64,000 nucleotides of DNA from Paenibacillus glycanilyticus (GCF_030161375.1 NZ_BSSQ01000013.1:186001-250000), one strand, 5' to 3'. Positions 36,163-44,701 are shown, counted from the first letter of the stretch. The notes: a model not told the origin generated them from the letters alone. Made by a program: numbers and translations.

Positions 36163-37281
36163 ATGAGAGAGTATAGCCAGGAACTTGTAAGCGCCTTGCA
36201 GGCTCAGCGAGAAGAAGTGGATCAGAACGGAACAAGGGTAATTGTTAAAGTAAATCCCGAAGAAACAAGAGCAGGATACTTGGATCCCTACGAGTTAAAA
36301 CTCATGATGAAATGGTTCGAAGACAGCTCGCGGCAGACTGCGGCAGCATCTGCGGAACCATTGTCGCCTGAAGAGCAGCTGCAGCATGTACGGGATTCGA
36401 TGGGATTTCCGAATCGTAATTTGAATACCGTCGAGATTTATACGGGTTATGAGCGGATTCAGCTCGGAGATAATGAGGTTGGGTTATGGCGGTATTACCC
36501 GCGCAAGTCGATGCGCAAGGCTAATAAACCTTGTCTTATTTATATTCACGGCGGCGGTTGGATTGGCGGAACCGTGTTTGCGGTGGAGAATCCTTGCCGG
36601 CTGATTGCGGAACTGGCGGACGCCGTCGTCTTTAATATTGATTATTCGCTTGCGCCCGAGCGGAAATTCCCTCATGGATTCAACGACTGCTTTAATGCCG
36701 TTCAATATATTTACGAGCATGCGGAAGCTTATGGCATTGACCGGAACCGGATTGTTGTCGGCGGCGACAGCGCGGGCGGCAATTTGAGCGCCGCGGTGGC
36801 CGTGAAGGACCGGGATCTTGCAACCCGCATGGTTGCCGGTCAAGTGCTGATCTACCCGTGCGTCACGTTTGTTAATGGGGTGAACGGTTACCAATGGGAG
36901 CTGTCCCAATTCGACATGTCGGACGAACAAAGGGCCATGATTGATCCGATGTTAGGCATTGGACGACCAACCGAAGCCGATCCCGAAGTTAAGAAAGCGT
37001 GGGAAAATTACCTGCCAAGCGAAGTGGATGTTCGAAATCCGTATGTCAGTCCGCTTCTAGCGAGCAAAGAAGGCTTAGCGCCTACGCTTTGCGTCGGGGC
37101 GGAATATGACGGACTACGCATTCAGTCCGAGGTGTACGGCAGGCAGCTTGCGGAAGCCGGCGTTCCGGTGAGAACGATACGTTACAAAGGATGCACGCAT
37201 GCTTTTATCGACCGTTTAGGTTTTGTGCCGCAAGCGGAAGATCTTTGTATCGAAATCGCAAATATGCTGAAGGCATTATAA
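36163..37281 (+). CDS. Alpha/beta-hydrolase, HSL-type esterase
   Basis: A 372-residue hormone-sensitive-lipase-family hydrolase with an unusual N-terminal extension of about 120 residues. Oxyanion HGGGWIGG (about 128-135), nucleophile Ser203 in GGDSAGGN, acid in GAEYDGLRIQSE and His in CTHAFID. Soluble, no signal. It follows the KamA-like gene by 39 bp and GGGAGG is present, so both are probably one c-di-AMP-controlled operon. Substrate unknown. Confidence 0.85.
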   Translation: MREYSQELVSALQAQREEVDQNGTRVIVKVNPEETRAGYLDPYELKLMMKWFEDSSRQTAAASAEPLSPEEQLQHVRDSMGFPNRNLNTVEIYTGYERIQLGDNEVGLWRYYPRKSMRKANKPCLIYIHGGGWIGGTVFAVENPCRLIAELADAVVFNIDYSLAPERKFPHGFNDCFNAVQYIYEHAEAYGIDRNRIVVGGDSAGGNLSAAVAVKDRDLATRMVAGQVLIYPCVTFVNGVNGYQWELSQFDMSDEQRAMIDPMLGIGRPTEADPEVKKAWENYLPSEVDVRNPYVSPLLASKEGLAPTLCVGAEYDGLRIQSEVYGRQLAEAGVPVRTIRYKGCTHAFIDRLGFVPQAEDLCIEIANMLKAL

Positions 37282-37304
37282 TAGAAAAGACAGCTCTGAT
37301 CGTA

Positions 37305-37336
37305 CCCGCTTTTTCCATGGAAAAGCGGGTTTTTTG
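37305..37336 (+). terminator. Rho-independent terminator
   Basis: CCCGCTTTTTCC / GGAAAAGCGGG palindrome centred on ATGG, followed by TTTTTT. Ends the KamA-like/esterase operon. Confidence 0.9.
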
Positions 37337-37529
37337 TGTGAAAATATGAAAATATCGGATTATAGCATATCCATTTACGGGCAACAAATAAGAAAATCTT
37401 CATTAATGATGTCCGCTTTCTCAGAAAGAGGTGAAGACCTAAGAAACGCCTAGTTTTCAGCGTTTTTTCAGTTTTCATTTCCCTCTGACTTCCAATTTTT
37501 GCGGGTATAATTGGGCATCAGAGCCACTC

Positions 37530-37560
37530 TATAATAGCCCTATCACGATAGATAGGGAGT
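37530..37560 (+). promoter_or_regulatory. -10 and ribosome-site hairpin of the NlpC/P60 gene
   Basis: TATAAT at 37530 is followed by a perfect stem CCCTATC-ACGATA-GATAGGG (37538-37557) whose 3' arm contains part of the GGGAG ribosome site. A temperature- or structure-gated start is possible. The 290-bp stretch before it holds the preceding terminator and otherwise nothing I recognise. Confidence 0.5.
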
Positions 37561-37571
37561 GAACAACAGAA

Positions 37572-38081
37572 ATGAAATTTATGACAAAACTTGCGACGCT
37601 CTTGGTGGCGATCGCATTGCCAGTTACAGCATTGGTGCATGCACCAGCGGATGCTGCAATGTCCGCAGATGCAAAAAGAGCTAAGATTGTTTCCACGGCT
37701 TTAAACTTGAAAGGTAAAGTAAACTATGTAAGTTGGCAGAACCGTCAAGAGAAGAAAGCCCCTTACGCGACAGATTGCTCCGGCTTCACGGCGCTTGTAT
37801 ATAAACTTGCTAACGTTGGCGTTACTCTGGTTAACCGTGATGATGATGATCAAGCAAAAGTAGGTACTAAAGTAGGTTATGGCAACTTCAAAAAAGGCGA
37901 TCTGTTGTTCTTCTGGAACAGCGGTTCGAAAAACCATAGCGACGTTGGCCATGTCGGCATCTACATCGGCGACGGCAAAATGATTCATAACGCTAGCCCT
38001 TCTAAAGACGTAATCGTTTCGAGCATTAATTCGAGTTATTATAAAGAGCGTTTCATCGTGGGGAGACGCGTAATTAAATAA
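37572..38081 (+). CDS. Secreted NlpC/P60 peptidoglycan hydrolase
   Basis: A 169-residue exported protein: signal peptide (residues 1-29, cleaved after ADAA) then a single NlpC/P60 domain. Catalytic Cys in YATDCSGFTALVYK, His in DVGHVGIYIGDGKMIHN. It cuts gamma-D-Glu-diamino acid bonds in peptidoglycan. No SH3 or LysM domain, so wall targeting is not obvious. Monocistronic. Confidence 0.92.
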   Translation: MKFMTKLATLLVAIALPVTALVHAPADAAMSADAKRAKIVSTALNLKGKVNYVSWQNRQEKKAPYATDCSGFTALVYKLANVGVTLVNRDDDDQAKVGTKVGYGNFKKGDLLFFWNSGSKNHSDVGHVGIYIGDGKMIHNASPSKDVIVSSINSSYYKERFIVGRRVIK

Positions 38082-38119
38082 GGATTGACCATGTACCATC
38101 CATTTACTAGCAAACTGCG

Positions 38120-38231
38120 AATTCAAATGTTCTTTCGGCCGCTGTTGCTCGGAGATTCCTTGAACAAGTTAATAGTTGAGGGAATCTCCGAGCAAAGGCG
38201 GGCGCTACGCTTCTCAATGAACATTTGAATT
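38120..38231. repeat. 112-bp nested palindrome
   Basis: Outer 13-bp arms AATTCAAATGTTC / GAACATTTGAATT (38120-38132, 38219-38231) enclose inner 15-bp arms TTGCTCGGAGATTCC / GGAATCTCCGAGCAA (38145-38159, 38181-38195). No clear target-site duplication. It lies downstream of the NlpC/P60 gene with no T run, so it is not a simple terminator. It could be a MITE-like repeat, a structured RNA or a processing site. Confidence 0.65.
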
Positions 38232-38293
38232 ACTCCGTTTGTCTGTAAACGATAGCTAAAGGTCAAAACCTTATATAATTGCAATGAGGGACC

Positions 38294-38330
38294 GAAAGGC
38301 CGTACGGATTACACCGTACGGCCTTTTGGC
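38294..38330. terminator. Bidirectional terminator
   Basis: AAAGGCCGTACGG-ATTACA-CCGTACGGCCTTTT. Lies just downstream of the minus-strand CapA gene and also faces the plus-strand gene. Confidence 0.8.
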
Positions 38331-38335
38331 GTGGA

Positions 38336-39403
38336 TTAGATGATTTCCGCGTTTACGGAATCGGAGTCCTTGACGATATGCTGGCGGACATGCTGGAGCA
38401 TCCTTTTCATGCGGACGGCTTCGGCGGTTGAGGGGTCCAGCTTTTTTAAATGGGAAGTGAGAGGGAACACCCGGAAAGCGTTTCTGCCTGCCGACTTATT
38501 GATTCGAGTCCAGGTCGGGATAAAGTCGATTTTCTTGATGCGGATGGAGCCGTCCTCGAGCTTGCGTACCTGGAGCTGAGTGATGAGGCCGGTTAAGGTA
38601 TGGTCATTGTAATAAAGTCTGGTCGAAATAATATTGCCGAGGGAATAGATGGCGAACTTTCGGATGCCATTCCCGCTATTATAGAAGACGGCCGGTTGGA
38701 TCGTATGCGAATGGGCACCCAGAATGATGTCCGCGCCATGCTTGAATAACAGTTTCACCATATCTTTTTGCTTTTGAATAGGGTGGTTTGCGTATTCTCT
38801 GCCCATGTGCAGGCATACGATGGTCAGGTCGACGTTTTTGGATTTCATTCTTTTTAGGTCGGCGACCATTTTATCCGGATTAATCAGGTCTACCGCCCAT
38901 TTGTGGTCTGTGGGAACCGGAATCTTATTCGTTGTTTTGGTATAAGCAAGGAAGCCGATTTTGATGCCCTTCACTTCTTTGATTACGAGATGCTGGGCTT
39001 CGTTTGGCGTTCGGTAAGTACCGGTATGCGCGATGCCTTTGGTGTCCAAGATGCGAAGCGTGCGCTTCAGGCCGTTAATGCCGTTGTCCATGCAATGATT
39101 GTTGGCCGTCGAGACAAAATCGAAGCCAAGGTTTTTTAACGTATCGGCAAAAGCGTCCGGGCAGTTGAACATCGGCCAGTTCGTTCGCGGATGCCGCTTC
39201 ACAACGCTATAAGCGTCCTCGGATGTTTTGCCTGCGAATACGGTCTCCAGGTTGCCGATGGTCAGATCGGCGTTGCGGAGATAGGGAGCAATCGGCTCAA
39301 ACAGATGGTCGAAGGAATACCCTTTTTCCCCTTTGCAGGAGTTGATGATTCGCGTCTTCATCAAAAAGTCCCCAACCGCGGTAATTGTAATTTCGGTGCT
39401 CAT
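38336..39403 (-). CDS. CapA-family metallophosphatase-like protein
   Basis: A 355-residue CapA/PgsA-type protein (calcineurin-like fold). GDFLMKTR near the start, GNLETVFAG, STANNHCMDNG, CLHMGREY and GAHSHTIQPAVF are the usual motifs. Unlike PgsA it has no N-terminal membrane anchor. The family takes part in poly-gamma-glutamate or capsule assembly. Start ATG 39403 has GGAGATGG upstream. It follows the YheCD ATP-grasp gene by 12 bp and is co-transcribed. Confidence 0.85.
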   Translation of the reverse strand: MSTEITITAVGDFLMKTRIINSCKGEKGYSFDHLFEPIAPYLRNADLTIGNLETVFAGKTSEDAYSVVKRHPRTNWPMFNCPDAFADTLKNLGFDFVSTANNHCMDNGINGLKRTLRILDTKGIAHTGTYRTPNEAQHLVIKEVKGIKIGFLAYTKTTNKIPVPTDHKWAVDLINPDKMVADLKRMKSKNVDLTIVCLHMGREYANHPIQKQKDMVKLLFKHGADIILGAHSHTIQPAVFYNSGNGIRKFAIYSLGNIISTRLYYNDHTLTGLITQLQVRKLEDGSIRIKKIDFIPTWTRINKSAGRNAFRVFPLTSHLKKLDPSTAEAVRMKRMLQHVRQHIVKDSDSVNAEII

Positions 39404-39415
39404 GATCCATCTCCG

Positions 39416-40462
39416 TTACTTGGTTTTTGGAAGCAAACTGCGGGCGTATTGGAAATGCGTGTGCAAAGTTTGTTCCCAGACTTTGAAGCCGTATAGTTCC
39501 CGCATGATCTTTTTGCCGGGCTTAATGTTAATTTCGAGCAGCCACAACTTGCCGTTCGTATCGACCGCAAGGTCGATTCCTAACTCGCAAAGCCTGGAAC
39601 GGTACGATTTCTCCGTAAAGTCCGGAATATATTCCGCAAGTTCGCGAATGGATTTGGCGAGGGTTTCCCCCTTCTCGTCGCCGAATTCTTTCTTTAGATA
39701 AGAATCGGCTTCATAAGCATGGCCGCCGCTTTTTAAGTTGGACGTAATTTTTCCGCGTCTTGCTTCGCGTACCGCAATGCCCGTTGTTTGCCAGTTTCCT
39801 TCGCTTTTCTTCAGCATAAGCGCCCGGATATCAAACACAATGCCTTGCTTGTTGCGGATATCGATCCATTGCTGCATCAATTGCCGTTCCTTGCCGAGTG
39901 CTTTGCTGATTAGAGAACGGATGCCGGCGGCGCTCATTAATTGCGTTTGCTCATGGTTTTGCTGCACTTTATATTGGCCGTTATCCAGCGTGACGCGTAC
40001 GATATCTCTGCCACCCCAGCCGTTAATGGGTTTGAGCATAACGCTTTTGTATTTTTTTACAAATAGGATGAAGTTGCTTGCGTCTTTTACCGGTTCGGTA
40101 GGGAGCAAATAAGGCTTCAGAACGGGAGAAGCAACCAAATGTTTCTGGATTCTGATTTTATTGCCGAGCCCGTAGCCGGTGAACGGGAAAGAGGACGCTT
40201 TTTTAATATAAGTAGCTCTCGTGCTCTGGGAACCGGAATAAAATCCGATATCCATATTGATTTTCGGGTAAGGCAAGGTTTGTCTTGCCCAGGTTCCGCC
40301 GCGGTATACATAACCGGTAATTTTACGGGTGGTTAAGTTCACATCATTCGGAGTGTATACAAGAATGCCGCTGAATTTCTCTGCGAGAGCCGATTTGGCA
40401 TGTCTTGCAAAACTGCCGGGATGGCCGATCCGATGGGTCATAATTCCAAGGATGTCGCTCAT
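39416..40462 (-). CDS. YheC/YheD-family ATP-grasp protein
   Basis: A 348-residue YheCD-type protein: N-terminal domain (ILGIMTHRIGHPGSF) and a C-terminal ATP-grasp (VMLKPINGWGGRDIVRV, then LGIDLAVDTNGKLWLLEINIKPG with the metal-binding Glu/Asn). YheC and YheD are spore-associated in bacilli; the reaction is unknown but ATP-grasp enzymes ligate carboxylates to amines. AGGAG 9 bases before ATG 40462 decides the start. Operonic with the CapA-like gene. Confidence 0.85.
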   Translation of the reverse strand: MSDILGIMTHRIGHPGSFARHAKSALAEKFSGILVYTPNDVNLTTRKITGYVYRGGTWARQTLPYPKINMDIGFYSGSQSTRATYIKKASSFPFTGYGLGNKIRIQKHLVASPVLKPYLLPTEPVKDASNFILFVKKYKSVMLKPINGWGGRDIVRVTLDNGQYKVQQNHEQTQLMSAAGIRSLISKALGKERQLMQQWIDIRNKQGIVFDIRALMLKKSEGNWQTTGIAVREARRGKITSNLKSGGHAYEADSYLKKEFGDEKGETLAKSIRELAEYIPDFTEKSYRSRLCELGIDLAVDTNGKLWLLEINIKPGKKIMRELYGFKVWEQTLHTHFQYARSLLPKTK

Positions 40463-40677
40463 CTGTCGTTCTCCTGTCTTGTAGCTTAAGCTGAAATCGG
40501 AACTGTGTATTATCATATGAAGCATGATATTTGTCCGGTATGGGATAAACGCCCATTCCTAGAGGGGCGGGCGCATGTGCAAGGTACTTTTTGCGGGGCT
40601 GGAGAATAGTATGGAGCAAGCGATTAGCCTAATGCAGAAGGACATGTAACTGCTGTACATCTGGAGGAGATTCCGCC

Positions 40678-41427
40678 ATGAAAGGCTATATGATTAAATA
40701 TCCGGGAAGAAAATGGTTAAAGCATGTAGCTTTATCGGGTGAGGAGGAGCTCCGTAATTTGCTGCCGGATACGGAGCAGTTCACGCCCAAAGGTTTTGTC
40801 AGCATGATCGATCGTTATCCCGTACTGTTCGTGAAGCCGGATTTGGGCATGAAGGGACAGGGCGTTATGAAAGTCTATTATAAAGATGATAGTATCGTCA
40901 TTCGCACTGAAAGCGGCCGTTACACGTATCCGAACGCCAAGTATGCCGCTCTCAGACTGAAGCAGCTGATTGGAACGAAACGATATATTATGCAGCAGGG
41001 CATCGACCTGATCCAGATTGACGGCAATCCGATTGATTTTCGCATTCTTATGCATTTGCGGCGGGATGAGACATGGAAGTATTTCGGCGTGATGGGCAAG
41101 GTCGCGGCGCCAAACCGGTTCGTTACCAATCACAGCAGCGGGGGAAGAGCCATTCGTCTCCATCATGCGCTAGGCTTGAGCCGGCAGGATTGCGAGCCAT
41201 GGGAGAAAAAACTTCGGGAGCTGGCTTATAAGGTAGCCCGAGGGATGAAAAAGCATTTTCCGCTTATAACCGAGCTAGGCCTCGACATCGCGATCGATAG
41301 CCAGCATCGCGTCTGGCTGCTAGAAGCGAATACGAGACCGCAGTTCCAGCTGTTCCGCTACCACTCCAATCCAAAGCTGTACGCGCAAATCGCTTCTTCT
41401 GTCAAACATATTAGAAGCGACGAGTAA
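40678..41427 (+). CDS. YheC/YheD-family ATP-grasp protein (short)
   Basis: A 249-residue ATP-grasp paralogue of the gene across the intergenic gap: LFVKPDLGMKGQGVMKVYY, YIMQQGIDLIQIDGNPIDFRILMHL and ELGLDIAIDSQHRVWLLEANTRPQFQLF. It lacks the N-terminal YheC-type domain. GGAGGAG lies 8 bases upstream. Divergent from the CapA/YheCD pair, so the three may share a control region. The 215-bp gap otherwise shows nothing convincing. Confidence 0.85.
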   Translation: MKGYMIKYPGRKWLKHVALSGEEELRNLLPDTEQFTPKGFVSMIDRYPVLFVKPDLGMKGQGVMKVYYKDDSIVIRTESGRYTYPNAKYAALRLKQLIGTKRYIMQQGIDLIQIDGNPIDFRILMHLRRDETWKYFGVMGKVAAPNRFVTNHSSGGRAIRLHHALGLSRQDCEPWEKKLRELAYKVARGMKKHFPLITELGLDIAIDSQHRVWLLEANTRPQFQLFRYHSNPKLYAQIASSVKHIRSDE

Positions 41428-41461
41428 AGGCGCAGCCGCATAGCGGCTGGCGTCGATGGTC

Positions 41462-41500
41462 AGCCGAAATCCCTCAGTAGGCAGGGGATTTCGGCTTTTC
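41462..41500 (+). terminator. Rho-independent terminator
   Basis: AGCCGAAATCCC / GGGGATTTCGGCTTTTC. The next 230 bp to the isoprenyl-synthase gene hold no recognisable feature. Confidence 0.85.
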
Positions 41501-41732
41501 TTGCGTGTTGGGAGATTAACGTCCCTAGGGGACCTTAAGAGTGTGGAAAGAGTAGCTAGTTGGTTTGTTAAGGTCGGCGGATGGGCAGCCAGCCATTCAA
41601 GCGGGCTACTACGGTCCAAAATCCCTGAATTGTTTCGAAAATTTTACTTTTGGGGAAGCGTTAAAGTATGATGGATACATAAGAAAGTTTACGTGAGATT
41701 ACCGTTGCCTGGAGGGAATTCCGATTACAAAC

Positions 41733-42530
41733 ATGATGTTGAACGACGCGATGACAATGCTGAAGCTGACGAGCCGGACCTTTTTTATTCCGATCAACAA
41801 GCTTGTGCCTGGTTTGAAAGAAGCAGTCTCTTCCGCCTATCTGTGCATGAGAGCCATTGACGAGGTAGAGGATGACGAGAAGCTGCCGGCTCCGGTGAAG
41901 AAAGAACTGCTGCTAGGCGCGGCAAAAGCAATGCAAGAGCCGAATCTGGAAGAAGCGCTCGAGCAGGTATGGAAGCCTCATCGGGATAAGCTTCCAGAAG
42001 TAACGGTGCGGATGTACGAATGGGCAAAGCTATGCCCGGCGGGTATTGCGCCAACCGTCTATAACTACATTAAGATGATGGCCGAGCAAATGGCGGACTG
42101 GGTAGGAACCTCGTGGAAGATTCATACGGAAGAGGACTTGGACAAATATACGTATAGCGTTGCCGGAATGGTAGGCGAGATGTTATCGGATATTTGGCGC
42201 TGGTTTGACGGAACCGAGACGGATCCCGTCAAAGCTGTTGCGTTTGGCCGCGGCTTGCAAGCGGTTAATATTATGCGCAACCGGACCGAGGATATGGAGC
42301 GGGGCGTTGATTTCTTCCCGGACGGCTGGGATTTGAAGGACATGCTGCGTTACACCCGCCGCAACCTGAAAGAGGCAGATGCGTACCTCGCACAGTTGAA
42401 AAAAGGTCCTGCGCGTACCTTCTGCGAAATTCCTTTGTCTCTCGCACATGCAACCACCAACCTCATTGCCGTCGGCGGCAATAAATTAACGCGTGACGCC
42501 GTACTAAAAATCGTCGGCAAGTTTAAGTAA
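41733..42530 (+). CDS. Squalene/phytoene synthase-family protein
   Basis: A 265-residue trans-isoprenyl-diphosphate head-to-head synthase homologue. The first Asp motif is AIDEVEDDE (DxxxD intact, about residues 42-47). The second region reads VNIMRNRTEDMERGVDFFP; the usual NILRDxxED has Asn for the first Asp, so catalysis may be altered. GGAGGG is 16 bases before the first ATG but 8 before an in-frame ATT (41724), which may be the real start. Monocistronic; product unknown (possibly a C30 isoprenoid). Confidence 0.8.
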   Translation: MMLNDAMTMLKLTSRTFFIPINKLVPGLKEAVSSAYLCMRAIDEVEDDEKLPAPVKKELLLGAAKAMQEPNLEEALEQVWKPHRDKLPEVTVRMYEWAKLCPAGIAPTVYNYIKMMAEQMADWVGTSWKIHTEEDLDKYTYSVAGMVGEMLSDIWRWFDGTETDPVKAVAFGRGLQAVNIMRNRTEDMERGVDFFPDGWDLKDMLRYTRRNLKEADAYLAQLKKGPARTFCEIPLSLAHATTNLIAVGGNKLTRDAVLKIVGKFK

Positions 42531-42562
42531 CGGGAAGGAAGATTCCCCATAGCAAAGAAAGT

Positions 42563-42590
42563 GCCCCGCAGCATCCTGCTGCGGGGCTAA
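42563..42590 (+). terminator. Terminator-like hairpin
   Basis: GCCCCGCAGCA-TCC-TGCTGCGGGGC with only a short TAAAAG tail. Confidence 0.65.
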
Positions 42591-42634
42591 AAGTGTTTAT
42601 ATAATTAAAAGGGGGGTTGAGACTTATTATAGGC

Positions 42635-42661
42635 AATGTTCATTAAAGGAAGATGAACATT
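42635..42661 (+). promoter_or_regulatory. Leader hairpin upstream of a small unknown gene
   Basis: AATGTTCAT-N9-ATGAACATT, with AATGTT again at 42674 offering an alternative pairing. The 267-bp gap before 42798 contains nothing else recognisable. Confidence 0.35.
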
Positions 42662-42797
42662 ACATTTCGATAATGTTACAAATTATAACCAAACAATTCC
42701 AATCGCTTTTCGCCCGATACAAGAAGATGTCCAAGCCAAACGAATCAACGCGAATACGATAGAAGGCAAGGATTATCGAAGAAAAGGGGGATGGGCG

Positions 42798-43061
42798 ATG
42801 GCAGCTAAAGGCATTGGTATATATGAGAATCAAGTGTATTCCAGCCGGGTTGTACGATCGGAGTTCGATAAGAACTGGAAGACCACTATTACAAGAAGCG
42901 GTTATGTGGTCTACACGGCGCAAAAAAACCGAGCACAAGTAACCGTATTGCTTACTACAGGCGCCAGAAAGCTTATTACGTTCAACAAAGGCGGACAAGT
43001 GATCGTTGGTTCCGGCGGTGTCAGCCATTACAGCAAGCCGCATTGGGCACTCGATTTATAA
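42798..43061 (+). CDS. Hypothetical protein
   Basis: An 87-residue protein with a beta-rich pattern (KTTITRSGYVVYTAQ, QVTVLLTTGARKLITFNKGGQVIVG) and no domain I recognise. GGGGG lies 9 bases before the ATG. Monocistronic in appearance; 129 bp separate it from the next gene. Confidence 0.6.
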   Translation: MAAKGIGIYENQVYSSRVVRSEFDKNWKTTITRSGYVVYTAQKNRAQVTVLLTTGARKLITFNKGGQVIVGSGGVSHYSKPHWALDL

Positions 43062-43189
43062 GGCGCGGGATGCCTTTTGGAGCCGTATGGACTTGGATTC
43101 AAGAGGTCCGACCATACGGTATCCAAGGGTGAGCATTTTATAGTAAGATGGGGTTGTTGTTATTCGGATGCAGAGAGAGGAACGAGCTC

Positions 43190-43657
43190 ATGAACGATTT
43201 GATGAAGACATTGCTTGCTCAGGAAGAAGAACTTCAATTCGATTCTTTTACGAATGAGGATGCGCTGCAGCTAGGACTTATTGTTGTGCAGCACGCCAAA
43301 GATATCATTGGTAAAGGCATTGCCGTACATATCGAGAACGACGAACATCCGCTTTTTACCCATTACATGGCGGGGACTTCGAAAGATAATATTTATTGGG
43401 TCAATACGAAAAAAAACGTGGTGAATCATTTTGGTCACAGCTCCCTTTATGTTGGCGAAATGTTCCGCGACCAAGGGACGACGTTCCCGGAGAGCTCGGG
43501 CTTGCCGTTGTCGGACTATCAAGGCGAAGGCGGTTCATTCCCGATCGTTGTTCGCGGCCAGGGCAAAGTCGGCACCATTACCGTATCCGGCCTGACCGGC
43601 GAAGAAGATCATCAAGCTGCGGTCGATGGGATCCGCAAGTTTTTGGCGAAGGAATAG
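43190..43657 (+). CDS. UPF0303/HbpS-like (heme-degrading domain) protein
   Basis: A 155-residue protein of the DUF336/HbpS fold. EDALQLGLIVVQHAKDIIGKGIAVHIEN and the PLSDYQGEGGSFPIVVRGQGKVGTITVSGL region are typical of UPF0303 members. The biochemical role is unproven; some relatives bind heme. ATG 43190 has GAGAGG upstream and replaces a longer in-frame extension. Followed 10 bp later by a MEKHLA gene. Confidence 0.85.
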   Translation: MNDLMKTLLAQEEELQFDSFTNEDALQLGLIVVQHAKDIIGKGIAVHIENDEHPLFTHYMAGTSKDNIYWVNTKKNVVNHFGHSSLYVGEMFRDQGTTFPESSGLPLSDYQGEGGSFPIVVRGQGKVGTITVSGLTGEEDHQAAVDGIRKFLAKE

Positions 43658-43667
43658 GACAGGCGAG

Positions 43668-44156
43668 ATGAATATGGGCAAAATGCCGCTTACAGGTGTT
43701 GGAGCAACCGCTGAGCATAGCAAGCTGCTTGCAGACAGCTACCGCAGATGGACGGGACGGGACTTGGTGCCGGGCGAGAGCAACGGCTGCGGTGGCGGGA
43801 TGGACTTGTCGGAAAAGCTTTTTAACGCGCCGCAGGTTATTTTATCGCATGGAACGGAAACCGACCCAGTGCTGAATTACGGGAATCAGACGGCGCTTGA
43901 CCTATGGGAGATGGATTGGGAGCAACTGACAAGCACGCCTTCGCGCCTTACAGCCGAGCCTATGGAACGGGCGGAGCGGGACCGGTTCTTCACGCAGGTA
44001 ACGGCCCATGGTTACGTCGATGACTACACGGGCATCCGCATCTCTAGCACGGGGCGGCGGTTCTACATTATGAATGCTACGGTATGGAACTTGGTAGATG
44101 AACAAGGCATTTATCGGGGGCAAGCGGCAACCTTTCGCGAATACAAGTACATATAG
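43668..44156 (+). CDS. MEKHLA-domain protein
   Basis: A 162-residue PAS-like MEKHLA protein (SHGTETDPVLNYGNQTALDLWEMDW near residues 62-86, then YTGIRISSTGRRFYIMNATVWNLVDEQG). The domain occurs at the end of plant HD-ZIP III proteins and as free bacterial proteins of unknown function. Operonic with the preceding UPF0303 gene, 10 bp apart. Confidence 0.82.
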   Translation: MNMGKMPLTGVGATAEHSKLLADSYRRWTGRDLVPGESNGCGGGMDLSEKLFNAPQVILSHGTETDPVLNYGNQTALDLWEMDWEQLTSTPSRLTAEPMERAERDRFFTQVTAHGYVDDYTGIRISSTGRRFYIMNATVWNLVDEQGIYRGQAATFREYKYI

Positions 44157-44242
44157 GGTTCTACAAAAGTTAGAACTGCACGGGCGGCAGGCCGGTTGAT
44201 ACGATAAAAGTGTTCCATACCTTCTCGAAAGGGATGATCCTT

Positions 44243-44683
44243 ATGTCGTTGTCGTTCCCGTGGCGCGCAATTAGCCAATATCTCTCTGCCAAGCTGTTTG
44301 GTGCTGGGGTGGGCCTGCTTGTTTTTATTTTTATCTTTAACGGGTTTCATTTCCTGCAATGGTCAGGAAAAAGATTATTTATACCTTTTGGATTTTTTTA
44401 TGGATATGGACTGCTTTTCTCGTTTGTGGCGGATTTCTTGGTCAGATTAGTGCGTCACGGTCGTCCATTTGTCTATTTAGTTATGTATATTTTTGGGGGT
44501 TTCCTTCCGTTTCTATGGGGAGATATTGGTTTTGGGATGATTGCGGGGACGATTGGCGCTTTTTTCTCGTTGATTGTTCTGGTGGCAGCTATTCTGATCG
44601 AAGAACGTTGGCCTTATTCGGCGGTAGGGGCGGCCGCACTGTTGCTCTTTTATTTGGGATTGTTTGTTTGCGGCACGACATGA
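44243..44683 (+). CDS. Hypothetical four-TM membrane protein
   Basis: A 146-residue protein with four or five hydrophobic helices (about residues 22-38, 48-65, 77-93, 96-115, 124-143). No known family. The ATG at 44243 has AAGGGA 8 bases upstream. Base composition is more AT-rich than the surrounding genes. Followed 18 bp later by a polysaccharide deacetylase. Confidence 0.7.
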   Translation: MSLSFPWRAISQYLSAKLFGAGVGLLVFIFIFNGFHFLQWSGKRLFIPFGFFYGYGLLFSFVADFLVRLVRHGRPFVYLVMYIFGGFLPFLWGDIGFGMIAGTIGAFFSLIVLVAAILIEERWPYSAVGAAALLLFYLGLFVCGTT

Positions 44684-44701
44684 GGGGAGAAGGAGCATTT
44701 T

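Noticed and set aside
38120..38231. Insertion sequence or complete MITE
   Set aside because: No transposase and no clear target-site duplication; reported only as a nested palindrome.
40575..40649. 24-codon frame MCKVLFAG...
   Set aside because: A weak upstream purine run exists but no independent evidence of translation; kept out of the feature list.
41456..41671. 71-residue frame between the ATP-grasp and isoprenyl-synthase genes
   Set aside because: It begins inside a terminator hairpin and has no ribosome site or recognisable sequence.
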